From Chara braunii (lineage: Eukaryota; Streptophyta; Charophyceae; Charales; Characeae): 24,273 nucleotides of DNA. The notes under the pieces were generated by a model, which ran no database searches, was not told the DNA's origin, and saw only the letters and a list, made by a program, of their open reading frames with translations. Within the stretch, counting starts at the first letter, position 1, and every line of letters starts with the position of its first letter. Made by a program: the position numbers and the translations under genes. This document shows, piece after piece, positions 8,888-16,362 of this stretch. The stretch spans positions 2,355,601-2,379,873 of the forward strand of contig BFEA01000041.1 of assembly GCA_003427395.1 (NCBI GenBank). The letters run 5' to 3'.

Positions 8888-9270
8888 TAACCACGTAGCA
8901 GGACACCAATCAATCGCATAAGCATTCCTGATGCCTAATACCTCTGCACCTCCTGCCCTGCCACGTGGTAGAAATGTATGATCATAGCAAAAAGAATATG
9001 CCCACCAGGAAACTGGTTAATTGGACGTGCGCTCAAGTGGAAAAAAGTTGAAAAAAAATCAAATCGAAATACCCACATGGCAGAGCATAAATCAATCGTA
9101 TACGCAGCCCCGGTGCCGATCCTCACAGCACCTCCTGCCCTACCACGTGGCCAATACCTATGTGTATAGACACGTAGCAAAAGTTAGAATCGCCAATTCC
9201 ACATGACAAATCACTGAACGACCACATGAGCAAACCCTACCGGGCCTGTTGCCACGTGGCCAAAGTCAGA
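8888..9270. repeat. Diverged tandem units with CCACGTGG palindromes
   Basis: At least two related units are about 182 nt apart. Each has an ATCAATCG word, then GCACCTCCTGCCCT, then CCACGTGG. The palindrome is at 8961-8968, 9143-9150 and 9252-9259. Related CACGTAG words lie at 8893 and 9171. CACGTG is the G-box bound by plant bZIP and bHLH factors, but no gene start follows, so a regulatory role is not shown. Confidence 0.5.
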
Positions 9271-9469
9271 TGCGGTAAAGCCCCCCAATCACAGACAACC
9301 CTATCCGACCTGGCAATCTGGCATTCATTATCCTACCCCTTCGCGCCAGCATCCCACTCCTTGCTCCCCCGCTCACGCTTCCACTTAAAGTTTACAGAAC
9401 AATCCATTTGACAGACCCACTCGCCCTTTCCCCCAATCAACACCAGAAAAGCGGAAGAAAGAAAACAAG

Positions 9470-9497
9470 AGGGGAGGGGGAGGGGGAGGGGGGGGGN

Positions 9498-9545
<48 letters not shown>
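9470..9545. repeat. Poly-G tract with one ambiguous base
   Basis: An AGGGGG-rich lead-in runs into about 55 G with an N at 9497. The length is unlikely to be reliable. As G4-type sequence it could fold into a quadruplex. The predicted poly-Gly ORF is an artefact. Confidence 0.9.
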
Positions 9546-9574
9546 GAATGCCCAGTAGCACTTACCACACCGTT

Positions 9575-9676
9575 AGTGTTATTGTTGTTATTGTTGTTGG
9601 TGTTGTTTTGTTGTTGTTGTTGTTGTTGTTGTTGTGGTGGTGGTGGTGGTGGTTGTTGTGGTGGTGGTGGTTGTTG
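9575..9676. repeat. GTT / GGT trinucleotide microsatellite
   Basis: Runs of (GTT)n and (GGT)n with small interruptions. They continue in weaker form at 9805-9850. Confidence 0.9.
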
Positions 9677-9799
9677 TCACTCCTGGACACACACGAGCTC
9701 AGGATCACTCCTGGACACACACGAGCTCAGGATCACTCCTGGACACACATGAGCTCAGGATCACTCCTGGACACACACGAGCTCAGGATCACTCCTGTG
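9677..9799. repeat. 28-bp tandem repeat, 4 units plus a partial
   Basis: Units start at 9677, 9705, 9733 and 9761, with a partial at 9789. Each reads TCACTCCTGGACACACA, then CGAGCTCAGGA. Only one substitution (CATGAG for CACGAG in unit 3) was seen, so the array is young. 28 is not a multiple of 3, and no protein uses it. Confidence 0.92.
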
Positions 9800-10140
9800 C
9801 ACAATATTATTGTTGTTGGTGTAGTTATTGTTGTTGTTGGTGGTGGTCTGTGCAGATGTCAGTGTCTTAGTCGCAGGCACTATTGATATGATTGATGTCG
9901 CTGATGTCATTGTCGTTTGCGCCATCTCTGTTGTTGAACGCCCCAAGTCATATGTACTCATCATGGCAGGCTCAGAGGCAATGATCGTTGATGTAACGTG
10001 GTTGCAGGTGTCGGTGAGGTTATTGATGAAAACGTGGTTGCAGGTGTCGGTGAGATTGTTGAAGCTGGTGCTGCTGGTGCGACCTTGGCCAGCATGGTGA
10101 TTGGCGGCTCCCCTCCCGAGTGCTTGGCCCAGTCAGCACC
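9800..10140. other. Low-complexity region with a 36-bp duplication
   Basis: A 36-bp direct duplication starts at 9995 and 10031 (AACGTGGTTGCAGGTGTCGG). On the minus strand it lies in a 44-codon ORF (about 10099-9966) rich in Pro, Thr, Ser and Ala with repeated SPTPATT. No start context, homologue or second exon supports a gene. Confidence 0.45.
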
Positions 10141-10183
10141 TCTTTTTTTTTCTTTTTTTTCTTTTTCTTAAATGCACCCGCCA

Positions 10184-10221
10184 GTGTTAGTGGTGTTGAT
10201 AAGAGCAGACACCACTAGCAC
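10184..10221 (-). other. L1 3'-terminal stem-loop
   Basis: Arms GTGTTAGTGGTG (10184-10195) and CACCACTAGCAC (10210-10221) pair over 12 bp with one G-T wobble around a 14-nt loop. The same structure sits at 11341-11378 and 21120-21157, always next to the poly-A side. Non-LTR retrotransposons are known to have 3' ends recognised by their own reverse transcriptase in some lineages; that function here is inference. Confidence 0.65.
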
Positions 10222-10323
10222 CTGGGGAGAGACTCCATCTATTGGTGAGGAGCATCACCTGCTGGAAAACGGGTCTAGCATCCCCTATACGAACTGGATT
10301 CGGAGAATATGAGAAAAACAAAA

Positions 10324-10702
10324 TGTGGGAGATTCCTGCCAGCATTGATTACCCTAGGGATCAGGGGATTGACTGAGCAGAGGGAGGGGGGAACCTCGTT
10401 GCCCTGAATCCGTTGCTAGATTCCTGCTGATATGCCCTGGTTCCTCACCGCCCCTTTTTTAAAGCTGAGAACATCTATAGGAATTAGAAGACCATGGGCC
10501 TCCTCTTAAAAGTCCTGATTGCCAGCATTGACTGCCCCATTAGCTGGGGGTTTGACTGTGCAACCGATCGTCCTGAAAATCTGTCCTATCTGTCCTATAT
10601 TCCCAGCGCTGTATCAACATTTTGTTGCAAGAATGATGCTCAATCCTGGCTGCCAGCATTGACTGCCCCAATAGCCGGGGGGTTAACCGTGCAGCCGACC
10701 TC
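10324..10702 (-). repeat. Three L1 3'-UTR stem-loop modules
   Basis: Modules at about 10324-10381, 10518-10563 and 10650-10700. Each has CTGCCAGCATTGA(T/C)T, a short C/G stem (CCCTAGG...AGGGG or CCCC...GGGG), then TTGACTGAGCAG or TTAACCGTGCAG, so the outer ends (CTGC / GCAG) can also pair. Confidence 0.65.
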
Positions 10703-10838
10703 CCTGATAGTCTGTCATTATATTTCCCGCGCTATCTCAATCATTTTGTTGCAGGAATGATAATCAATCCCCGGAGGAGCACCGGAGACTGAAGTACTCT
10801 GCTGCTAAGGGAAATGGGGGTAGAAGAAGACAAAAAGC

Positions 10839-11061
10839 AGAAGAAAAGAAAAAAAGAAAAGAAGAAAGAAAAGAGAAAAAGAAAAAGAGAAAAAAAAAAA
10901 AAAAAAAAAAAGAAAAAAAAGAAGAAAAAAAAAAAAAAAGGAAGAAGGGGAGAGGAGGAGGAAGGGAAAAGGAAAAGAGAAAAAAGGAAAAGAAAAGGAA
11001 AGGAAAAAGAAAAAAGAAAAAAGAAAAGGAAAAAGAGAAAAAAAAGAAAAAAAAAAAGAAA
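10839..11061. repeat. 223-nt uninterrupted purine tract
   Basis: Only A and G on the plus strand from 10839 to 11061. It lies inside the L1 3' UTR, so it is a pyrimidine tract in the element's RNA. Lys/Glu/Arg-rich and Phe/Ser-rich ORFs called here are artefacts. Such mirror-like tracts can form triplex DNA. Confidence 0.9.
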
Positions 11062-11111
11062 CGAGAAGGAAGAGGGGAAGGGTACCCATCCAAGCTCAAT
11101 CTATTAATCCA

Positions 11112-11304
11112 TCGTTATCTCGACCATGGCGAGCGGGTGCGGAGGGAAGGGGTCCGAAAAATCGGATGGGGGGCGCATCGGGAAGGTGGGTTCTATGGTC
11201 ATCCAGTCGTTTAAAATCAGGCGGTAGTCCTACACTCCACTAATTCCCATGGTTTCCCGTCATCCTTATCTCCCCCCCATTCCACTTTCTCTATCCATCC
11301 TCCC
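11112..11304 (-). pseudogene. L1 ORF2 C-terminal fragment
   Basis: Minus-strand reading gives GGMDRESG, three stops, then DYRLILNDWMTIEPTFPM and PPSDFSDPFPPHPLAMVE before a stop. It aligns by eye with the C-terminal tail of the copies at 11722 (DYKLRFLDWLQLDPNIPM) and 3980. Too broken to function. Confidence 0.7.
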
Positions 11305-11340
11305 TTTTTTTTTTTTTTTTTTTTTTCGTAAACCCTATCA

Positions 11341-11378
11341 TTGTTAGTGGTGCTGGTAGGACCAGACACCACTAGCAC
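11341..11378 (-). other. L1 3'-terminal stem-loop
   Basis: TTGTTAGTGGTG (11341-11352) faces CACCACTAGCAC (11367-11378), again with a 14-nt loop. In this copy the loop adds a further CTGG/CCAG pairing. Confidence 0.65.
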
Positions 11379-11721
11379 CTGGGGGGGCTCCATCTATTGG
11401 TGGGGAGCATCACCTGCTGGAAAACGGGTCCAGTGTTCCATATACACAATGAATGAATTCATACCAAGAAACGTCTGTGGAGACTTCCTGCCAGCATTGA
11501 TTACCCTGGCATCCAGGGGATTAACTGAGCAGGAGATGGACAGAGGGGGAGAGGATCTCTTCACCCGAAAACAGGCGCCAGATGCTAGCTGTTACCCACT
11601 AATTCTTCCCTCCCCTGTGAGCCTGAGTGTTGTTGACCTGAGCAAAATATCAGAAATGTCAAAAGAAAAGGAAAAAAAGCAACTTCAGCCCTTTCTAACC
11701 TTCTACCAGCACACCACCTCC

Positions 11722-12693
11722 TTACAGATACCCAAACCATTGTCTTTCTACAATTGTCATGGCTGGCGGAGGAAACATGTCTGGGAACTGCTCAGGGCCC
11801 TTCATAGGGATGTTGGGATCGAGCTGGAGCCAATCAAGGAATCTTAGTTTGTAGTCCTTTGTAAAGTCTCCTTGTCCCTCCTCGTCCCGCTTTTCCCCTG
11901 GCCAGTCTACCTGGGCCACCCTACCCCCCCTTTCCCCCCCCAGCCATTCTGCGCAAAAATTCTGAATTTCCTTCATTATATCTGCTTTTTGCGTGAGGGT
12001 TTCCATTTTTTCCTGCACTTTTTTCCAATGCACCGTTATTTCTGTTTTGATGAATTGTTTCACTGTGTCTGCTACTTCCCCTTCCCCCATTCTTGCCCCC
12101 TCTTGATCAAAGATGCACCTTCTTAACCATAGCGTCCAGATCATTGCCTTCCTAGCTATGCGGAAGAGGTTTCTAGCTAGGCTAGATGCGTGTGGCTTTC
12201 CAAATTTACCTAAGAGGAGAGTTTCCCATCTCCAAAGCCACTCCTCATCGGTGCCCAATTGTGACTAGATACGGTCCCACCATCGACACAGCAGGACCGC
12301 CCCAGGGCATTGCAGGAAGATGTGTTCTATTGTTTCGCATATTCTACGCCCCGGGAACCCTACGTTACAGAGTTTGCACCATGGGAGAGCCTCCCCCCTT
12401 TGTTTCCAATTCTTCCTGTCGATGGTCCAATTATTTGTGGGAAGGCATCTGTGGCTTATTTGCCATTGCAGAGAGGCGAATTTTGTCGGTCTCTCCTTCA
12501 CCCCTCTGAACCATTTTAATCTTCTTATTTGGTCTCTATTTAGGTTGAGGTTTTTCTGCCACCTATCGCCTATCTCTGTCTGCACATCTACCCGGGGTCT
12601 GAGCATTCTGTAGGTGGTTTTGACTGTTAGTTCATGCAGGTGTACCGGTTGGCTTTTTTGTCCTCTTTTCCATTGCCACTCCAGAGGGTCCAT
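11722..12693 (-). pseudogene. L1 ORF2 C-terminal half with one amber stop
   Basis: Open from about 12693 to a TAA at 11722-11724, apart from TAG at 12265-12267. The stop replaces the second W of a WWDRIW motif seen intact in the copy at 3980-7446 (TGG to TAG). Features in order: ELTVKTTYRMLRP, SLQWQISHRCLPTNNW, WCKLC, EHIFLQCPG (zf-RVT), RRCIFDQEGA, WLGGERGG, and a C-terminal PPPAMTIVERQWFGYL. This is the best-kept example of the tail beyond zf-RVT, about 80 residues, shared by all copies here. Confidence 0.85.
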
Positions 12694-12705
12694 GGCTAGC
12701 CTGGC

Positions 12706-12735
12706 TAGGGGGGTTTCTGGCTAGGGGGGTTTCGA
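12706..12735. repeat. 14-bp direct duplication at a junction of two L1 pieces
   Basis: GGCTAGGGGGGTTTC occurs twice in tandem, separated by 2 nt or fewer. On its left is the 5' end of copy I; on its right is the 3' edge of copy II, both on the minus strand, with no poly-A between them. Confidence 0.7.
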
Positions 12736-13440
12736 TTGCCCCCATAGGATTGCTCTCCGACCCAGTTTAAACATGTTTTTCACAAAAATTGGTGCCTCTT
12801 GGGCCTGCGGCCAAAATCCCGTGAGGATGGTCCGCCATGACCAAGGCCATGGTGTGTCAGGGATCATTTTCCTCCATATCTGATCCCACCAGCGCCATGT
12901 CAGTTGTGCCGCAGGGCACTGCATGAACACGTGTTTGATGGTTCTGCTCTCCTTCTTTTGGGGAAGGCCTGCAGGCACCGGGGGCACCAAGGGAGGGTCT
13001 GACCTTTCACTTCCAGGTTTGTGTGATCAATCAGCCAGTTCATGGTGGGGAGGCAGCGGTGGGCAATCTGCCATTGCAGAGACTCTGAGGTGACTTTTGC
13101 CGGTTTTGCTTTTCGTTCCTTAAACTAGGGGAGTGGTGTGAGGAGGGAACGATCCACATTGAGATGTTTTGCCCACCTGTCGTTTATCACGTCTCTCAGG
13201 GGTCTCTTGGGTCTGAGCATTTTGTAGGTGGATTTGACAGTTAGTTTATGAAGACTAATCTTCTTGGTAGGGCCTATTTTCCTTGCCCCAGGGTTCCATT
13301 TCCATTCCCCTGGATCGAGAGGTAATTCGTGTATCCCAATGGCCGGCTGAAAGGCCCGGGTCTCCTCTTCCTCGCCCAGGACTCGTACCCAGAAAATTTA
13401 TGTCGCATCCTTCCATATGAAAGGGTCCCGACTGCCCTGT
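12721..13440 (-). pseudogene. L1 ORF2 fragment, copy II (3'-truncated)
   Basis: The minus strand reads, with frameshifts: FWVRVLGEEEE, LDPGEWKW, KLTVKSTYKMLRP, a stop, SLQWQIAHRCLPTMNW, PWC and a second Cys, HVFMQCP, then FKLGRRAILWG, where it ends. It follows the same residues as copy I and the 3980-7446 copy but lacks the C-terminal tail and UTR. Its 5' limit is uncertain (13386-13440). Confidence 0.75.
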
Positions 13441-13485
13441 AGCGACTGGGATTGGCTGAGTGCATACGTCTCCACCAGGACATCC

Positions 13486-13788
13486 TCACTGGAGCCCCTC
13501 GTCAAGGAGCGTGTAACAATCGCTGGACAAGGCGTCCACTTGACACCAGTCAACAAACTCGTCCAGCTCCGGAGTCGGCCCCTCCTCCAACACCCACATA
13601 AGCTCCAACATCGTCTATATCACGGTTTCCACCCATTTCGCCCCCGCGATTGCTCCCCTGACAACCGTTGGTGGAGGCGGAGTGGAGACGGAGAGGAGAG
13701 AGACCATATGTTGAAGATGTTGCCTGTTATCTTCCATGTTGGATAGCCATGCATCAGCACCTTGTTGGAGGTTTCCATCTGAAGCCAT
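13486..13788 (-). pseudogene. Unrecognised short ORF with one internal stop
   Basis: From an ATG at 13788-13786 the minus strand reads MASDGNLQQGADAWLSNM... to a TAG at 13617-13615. It stays open in the same frame (TMLELMWVLEEGPTPELDEF, then ALSSDCYTLLDEG) to a TGA at 13488-13486. Dropping one G in the GGGG near 13497 would extend it about 30 codons into the L1 piece. The composition looks like protein and unlike repeat translation. A CAGGTAAGT donor-like site lies just upstream (13806-13798 on this strand). It could be the start of a gag-like ORF or a captured exon; the family is not recognised. Confidence 0.4.
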
Positions 13789-14108
13789 GTGGACGACGTC
13801 AACTTACCTGATGTTCTGACTCCCGTTACTTGTCGTCGTTCCTATTATCGCGCAAAGACACTCCAGTAACAGTAGACATGATGCTTGCTAAAGCTTCGCT
13901 GCCATGGCCGCCGCCGCGCGCCGCCCTGACCCTCCACCGTTACGGAGACGACCTCGGCAAGTCTGAACCTCGTTTCTTTTCATTTTTTTTCTCTTCTTCT
14001 TTCCTTTTTCTTCTTTGGCCTCCACCCCTGCACTGTTGAAATACAGACCCACGTTCCAATGGCTTAATTTTGAATTGTGTAGGGCGGCCCCGCCATATCC
14101 CGCCACGT
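13789..14108. other. Unassigned region
   Basis: It contains a GC-rich patch (about 13903-13930) and a T/C-rich patch (13975-14015). No ORF is convincing on either strand. Confidence 0.4.
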
Positions 14109-14245
14109 GACATCTGGACCGTGGCCAGTTTAGGGTGTGGCCGAGACATCTCGGTTGTGGCCAATCAGGGGTGTGGCCGAGACATCTCGGGCGTGGCCAG
14201 TCTGGGGTGTGGCCGAGACATCTTGCCCGTGGCCCAACCATGGGG
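14109..14245. repeat. 36-bp tandem repeat, about 3.7 units
   Basis: Units start at 14109, 14145, 14181 and 14217: GACATCTCGG, then GTGGCCA(G/A)T, then GGGTGTGGCCGA. Where units join, CCGAGA-CA-TCTCGG forms a near-palindrome. 36 is divisible by three, so the array reads open (GCGRDIS repeats), but no longer ORF uses it. Confidence 0.9.
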
Positions 14246-14322
14246 CTGTTTTTTTTTTTTTTCCAGCCACGGTGCGACCCGCGACCGAAAAAAAAACAAA
14301 AAACAAAAAAAAACGGCCATGT

Positions 14323-14460
14323 CCCTGACTGAACTGCTAGAAAATGCCAGCCCAAGTTTCATCTGCATTTCAACTGCATTTGAAACTTGGGGCCTTCCTA
14401 AACTGCTAAAACGCAGTTTGCGATGCATTTACAAACTGTAAACCTGACTGCGCCATAGTT
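14323..14460 (+). repeat. Dispersed repeat with a small hairpin insertion
   Basis: It matches the minus strand of 7900-8008, except that a 60-70 nt block is added. The block contains the hairpin CCCAAGTTTCA (14351-14361) / TGAAACTTGGG (14381-14391). It is bracketed by AACTGCTAGAAAATGCCAG (14332-14350) and AACTGCTAAAACGCAG (14401-14416), which look like a duplicated target or a local duplication. Confidence 0.55.
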
Positions 14461-14821
14461 ATTTCTTTTATTTTTCAGTTTTTTTTTTTTTGTGCTTGGA
14501 TGTTCTTTGGTCTTTGCACTGTCGGCTGCCCGGGAAAGAAAGGTGATCTGGGTGGCCCGGCTGGTATCCTAGTTTTAAAGGGGTTAAACAGGCTGAAAGG
14601 GGTTGCCTTAGTTTGATTTTGTCGTTGTTGTTGCAGTTTTTTTTTTTTTTTTTTTCCCCATAAAGCCCAGGTTGTTGTAGAGGTGGGATACTAGACGGAT
14701 GGCAGTTACCCATAGTACTTGGCCACTCGGTTGTCCTGATGAACCCCTCTGAAGACCCCACTCAGAAGACCCCACTCACCCTTTAAACTTCGTTTCAGTG
14801 AGGAATGCTGATGTGACCCTC
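14461..14821. other. Unassigned region with T homopolymers
   Basis: T runs lie at about 14480-14491 and 14638-14655. CAGAAGACCCCACTCA-like words are repeated at 14750-14778. No gene is supported. Confidence 0.4.
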
Positions 14822-15000
14822 TTTTTTTTTTTTTTTTGGACAAATGCTCTTGTTTATTCATGGGGAACAACACGTGTTGGGAACCAGGCCCAGCGTCCTA
14901 TATAGAATTATAGAAATGATTTGAAATACCAGGGCCATTACCTGGCTTCGGCTAGGAACAATCTGAGAAATTTTGAAGAGATTCTAGAAAATTTAGGAAA
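14822..15000 (-). repeat. Diverged L1-like 3' end
   Basis: A T run (14822-14837) is followed by GGGGAACAACACGTGTTGGG and CCAGGCCCAGCGTCC, recalling GGGGAGCATCACCTGCTGGA and GGGTCCAGCGTCCC of the other UTRs. The following GGCCATTACCTGGCTTCGGC block recurs at 15989-16020. It may be a second L1 subfamily; weak evidence. Confidence 0.4.
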
Positions 15001-15149
15001 AGACATGGGTAATTGCTAACCTATTGCTAGGCTACTCAAGCAACACTTACTAAGTCAAAACGGCAAGCCACAGAAGCCCTCTGAATGCTCCTAGAATCCC
15101 CAACAAAACATTCTAAAATTTTCTAACACTGTGTTATTCCCTGCCGAAC

Positions 15150-15895
15150 TTTCCCATGCCTCATGCCCCATCCTGCTAGGTTACAGGGCAACACAACTTA
15201 CCCCAGCTCCGGCCAACGTCGTATCGACAACAAACCTTGGTTTTCCCTTAGAATGCCCGACCCAAGGCCCCCCCAGATCTCTCTATCAGGCCTCTCGCTC
15301 CTGCTATCAACAGGTTACAAGGTAACCCCCCAGCTCCGCCCAGCGTCGTTCTGGCATCGAAAAACTGCAGATCCATGAATATAACAACATTAGAAAAACC
15401 TAAAATGAGTTGCAAGAAGTGCCCAGAATCCTAAAGCATTCTCAAAACTTTCCTCGTGAGATAGGCTAAAATTCAGAAAAAAATGAGAAAGTTTGGAAAA
15501 CATGAGAGCGGGGGGGTCAAAACTGAAATGCCTACTATCCAAAACTCCCCCCCTCAATAGATGGAACGTCGGTCCAGGTTTTTAGTCCTCATACCAGAAC
15601 TCACTTGATCTCATACCCCCTTCTGCTAGGGTAACAGGGCACCACAACCTTCCCCGGTACTGACCAACCTAGTTCTGACGGACAGGAAGTGTCTTCCTCC
15701 CTCGACATTTCCTTTAGCGGCAAGCCCCTGACATAGGTTACAGGGTTAATACCTCGGCGCTGACTACGTCGAACGGTCTGGTTATGCCTTCCACCCTCGG
15801 CATAACTCCACAAGCCTCAAGCTCCCCCTGGGTCATAGAGCAAAAGCTCCAGCACCGGCCTGTGTCGTCCCAGCATCGTCCTTCTAACCTACTTA
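15150..15895. repeat. Degenerate interspersed repeat units
   Basis: Words of the type CTGCTAGGTTACAGGGCAAC, ACCCCAGCTCCGGCC and AACGTCGT recur about five times (near 15171, 15306, 15627, 15733 and 15835), at irregular spacing and with much divergence. No ORF is supported. Confidence 0.45.
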
Positions 15896-16061
15896 CCTTA
15901 ACCAACAACCTTCCTCTGTTAAGAGTTCCCATACTGTCTTTCATCCTCCAGTTCTGGCTCCCCCCCTTCCCTCCTTTTTTGAGATATGAGGGTCATTACC
16001 TAGCTTCGGCTAAGAACAACCAACTCAGAACCCCCGACAACAGTCCTCTTTACCTCACTCT

Positions 16062-16362
16062 GGCAAGACTTACTGCAACAGAGTCACCATCTTCACTGCT
16101 GTTGTGCCCTATTTCCATCCTATGAGCTAGCCCCCTCGCCAACAAGATGCCTGATATCCCACCATCTACTTCTCTCACTCACCTCTCTCAAGAACATATT
16201 GAAAAAACAGGAAATCAAAAAATTGAGAATTCAAGCACTCGCTGCAAACATCCAACAAAACCTTCTCAACGTTACTACGGCAAGACTTACTGCGGTTGAG
16301 CCACTATCTCCACCGCTGTTGTCCCCTGTTTCCGCCCTACTGGGTAGCAGCCCCTTCGCCGC
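16062..16362. repeat. Pair of ~85-bp direct repeats
   Basis: About 16062-16140 and 16274-16362 share GGCAAGACTTACTGC, CCA(T/C)...CACTGCTGTTGT or CACCGCTGTTGT, CCCTRTTTCC and CCCCTTCGCC-like blocks in order. The sequence between them is unassigned. Confidence 0.55.

Larger units (their letters stand above)
10141..11304 (-). mobile_element. L1 copy with C-terminal ORF2 fragment and full 3' UTR
   Basis: Read on the minus strand: an ORF2 C-terminal piece (11304-11112), a 223-nt pyrimidine tract (complement of 10839-11061), three stem-loop modules, the shared UTR block, a terminal 12-bp stem-loop, then poly-A seen as T-rich 10141-10170. The 5' end abuts the poly-T of the neighbouring L1 at 11305. 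Confidence 0.75.
11305..12705 (-). mobile_element. 5'-truncated L1, copy I
   Basis: The poly-A tail is the T run at about 11307-11326. The terminal stem-loop follows at 11341-11378, the shared UTR block at 11380-11450, one stem-loop module at about 11488-11534, and ORF2 from 11722 to about 12693. The 5' end is at the 14-bp duplication near 12706-12735. Confidence 0.8.

Noticed and set aside
9408-9886. Overlapping plus-strand ORFs with poly-Gly, poly-Val and poly-Leu
   Set aside because: They read through poly-G, GTT repeats and the 28-bp array in several frames equally well, a hallmark of repeat translation.
9828-10100. 90-codon hydrophobic plus-strand ORF
   Set aside because: Its Val/Ile content derives from GTT/GTC-rich sequence and the 36-bp duplication; no start context or homologue.
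10764-11107. Phe/Ser-rich or Lys/Glu-rich ORFs on both strands
   Set aside because: They translate the uninterrupted purine tract; no complexity beyond the repeat.
11341-11847. 168-codon plus-strand ORF
   Set aside because: It is antisense to the L1 3' UTR and C-terminus; similar frames appear wherever that UTR occurs.
13888-14441. Two long ORFs on opposite strands around 14,000-14,400
   Set aside because: Both depend on the 36-bp array (divisible by 3) and A/T homopolymers; no domain is seen.
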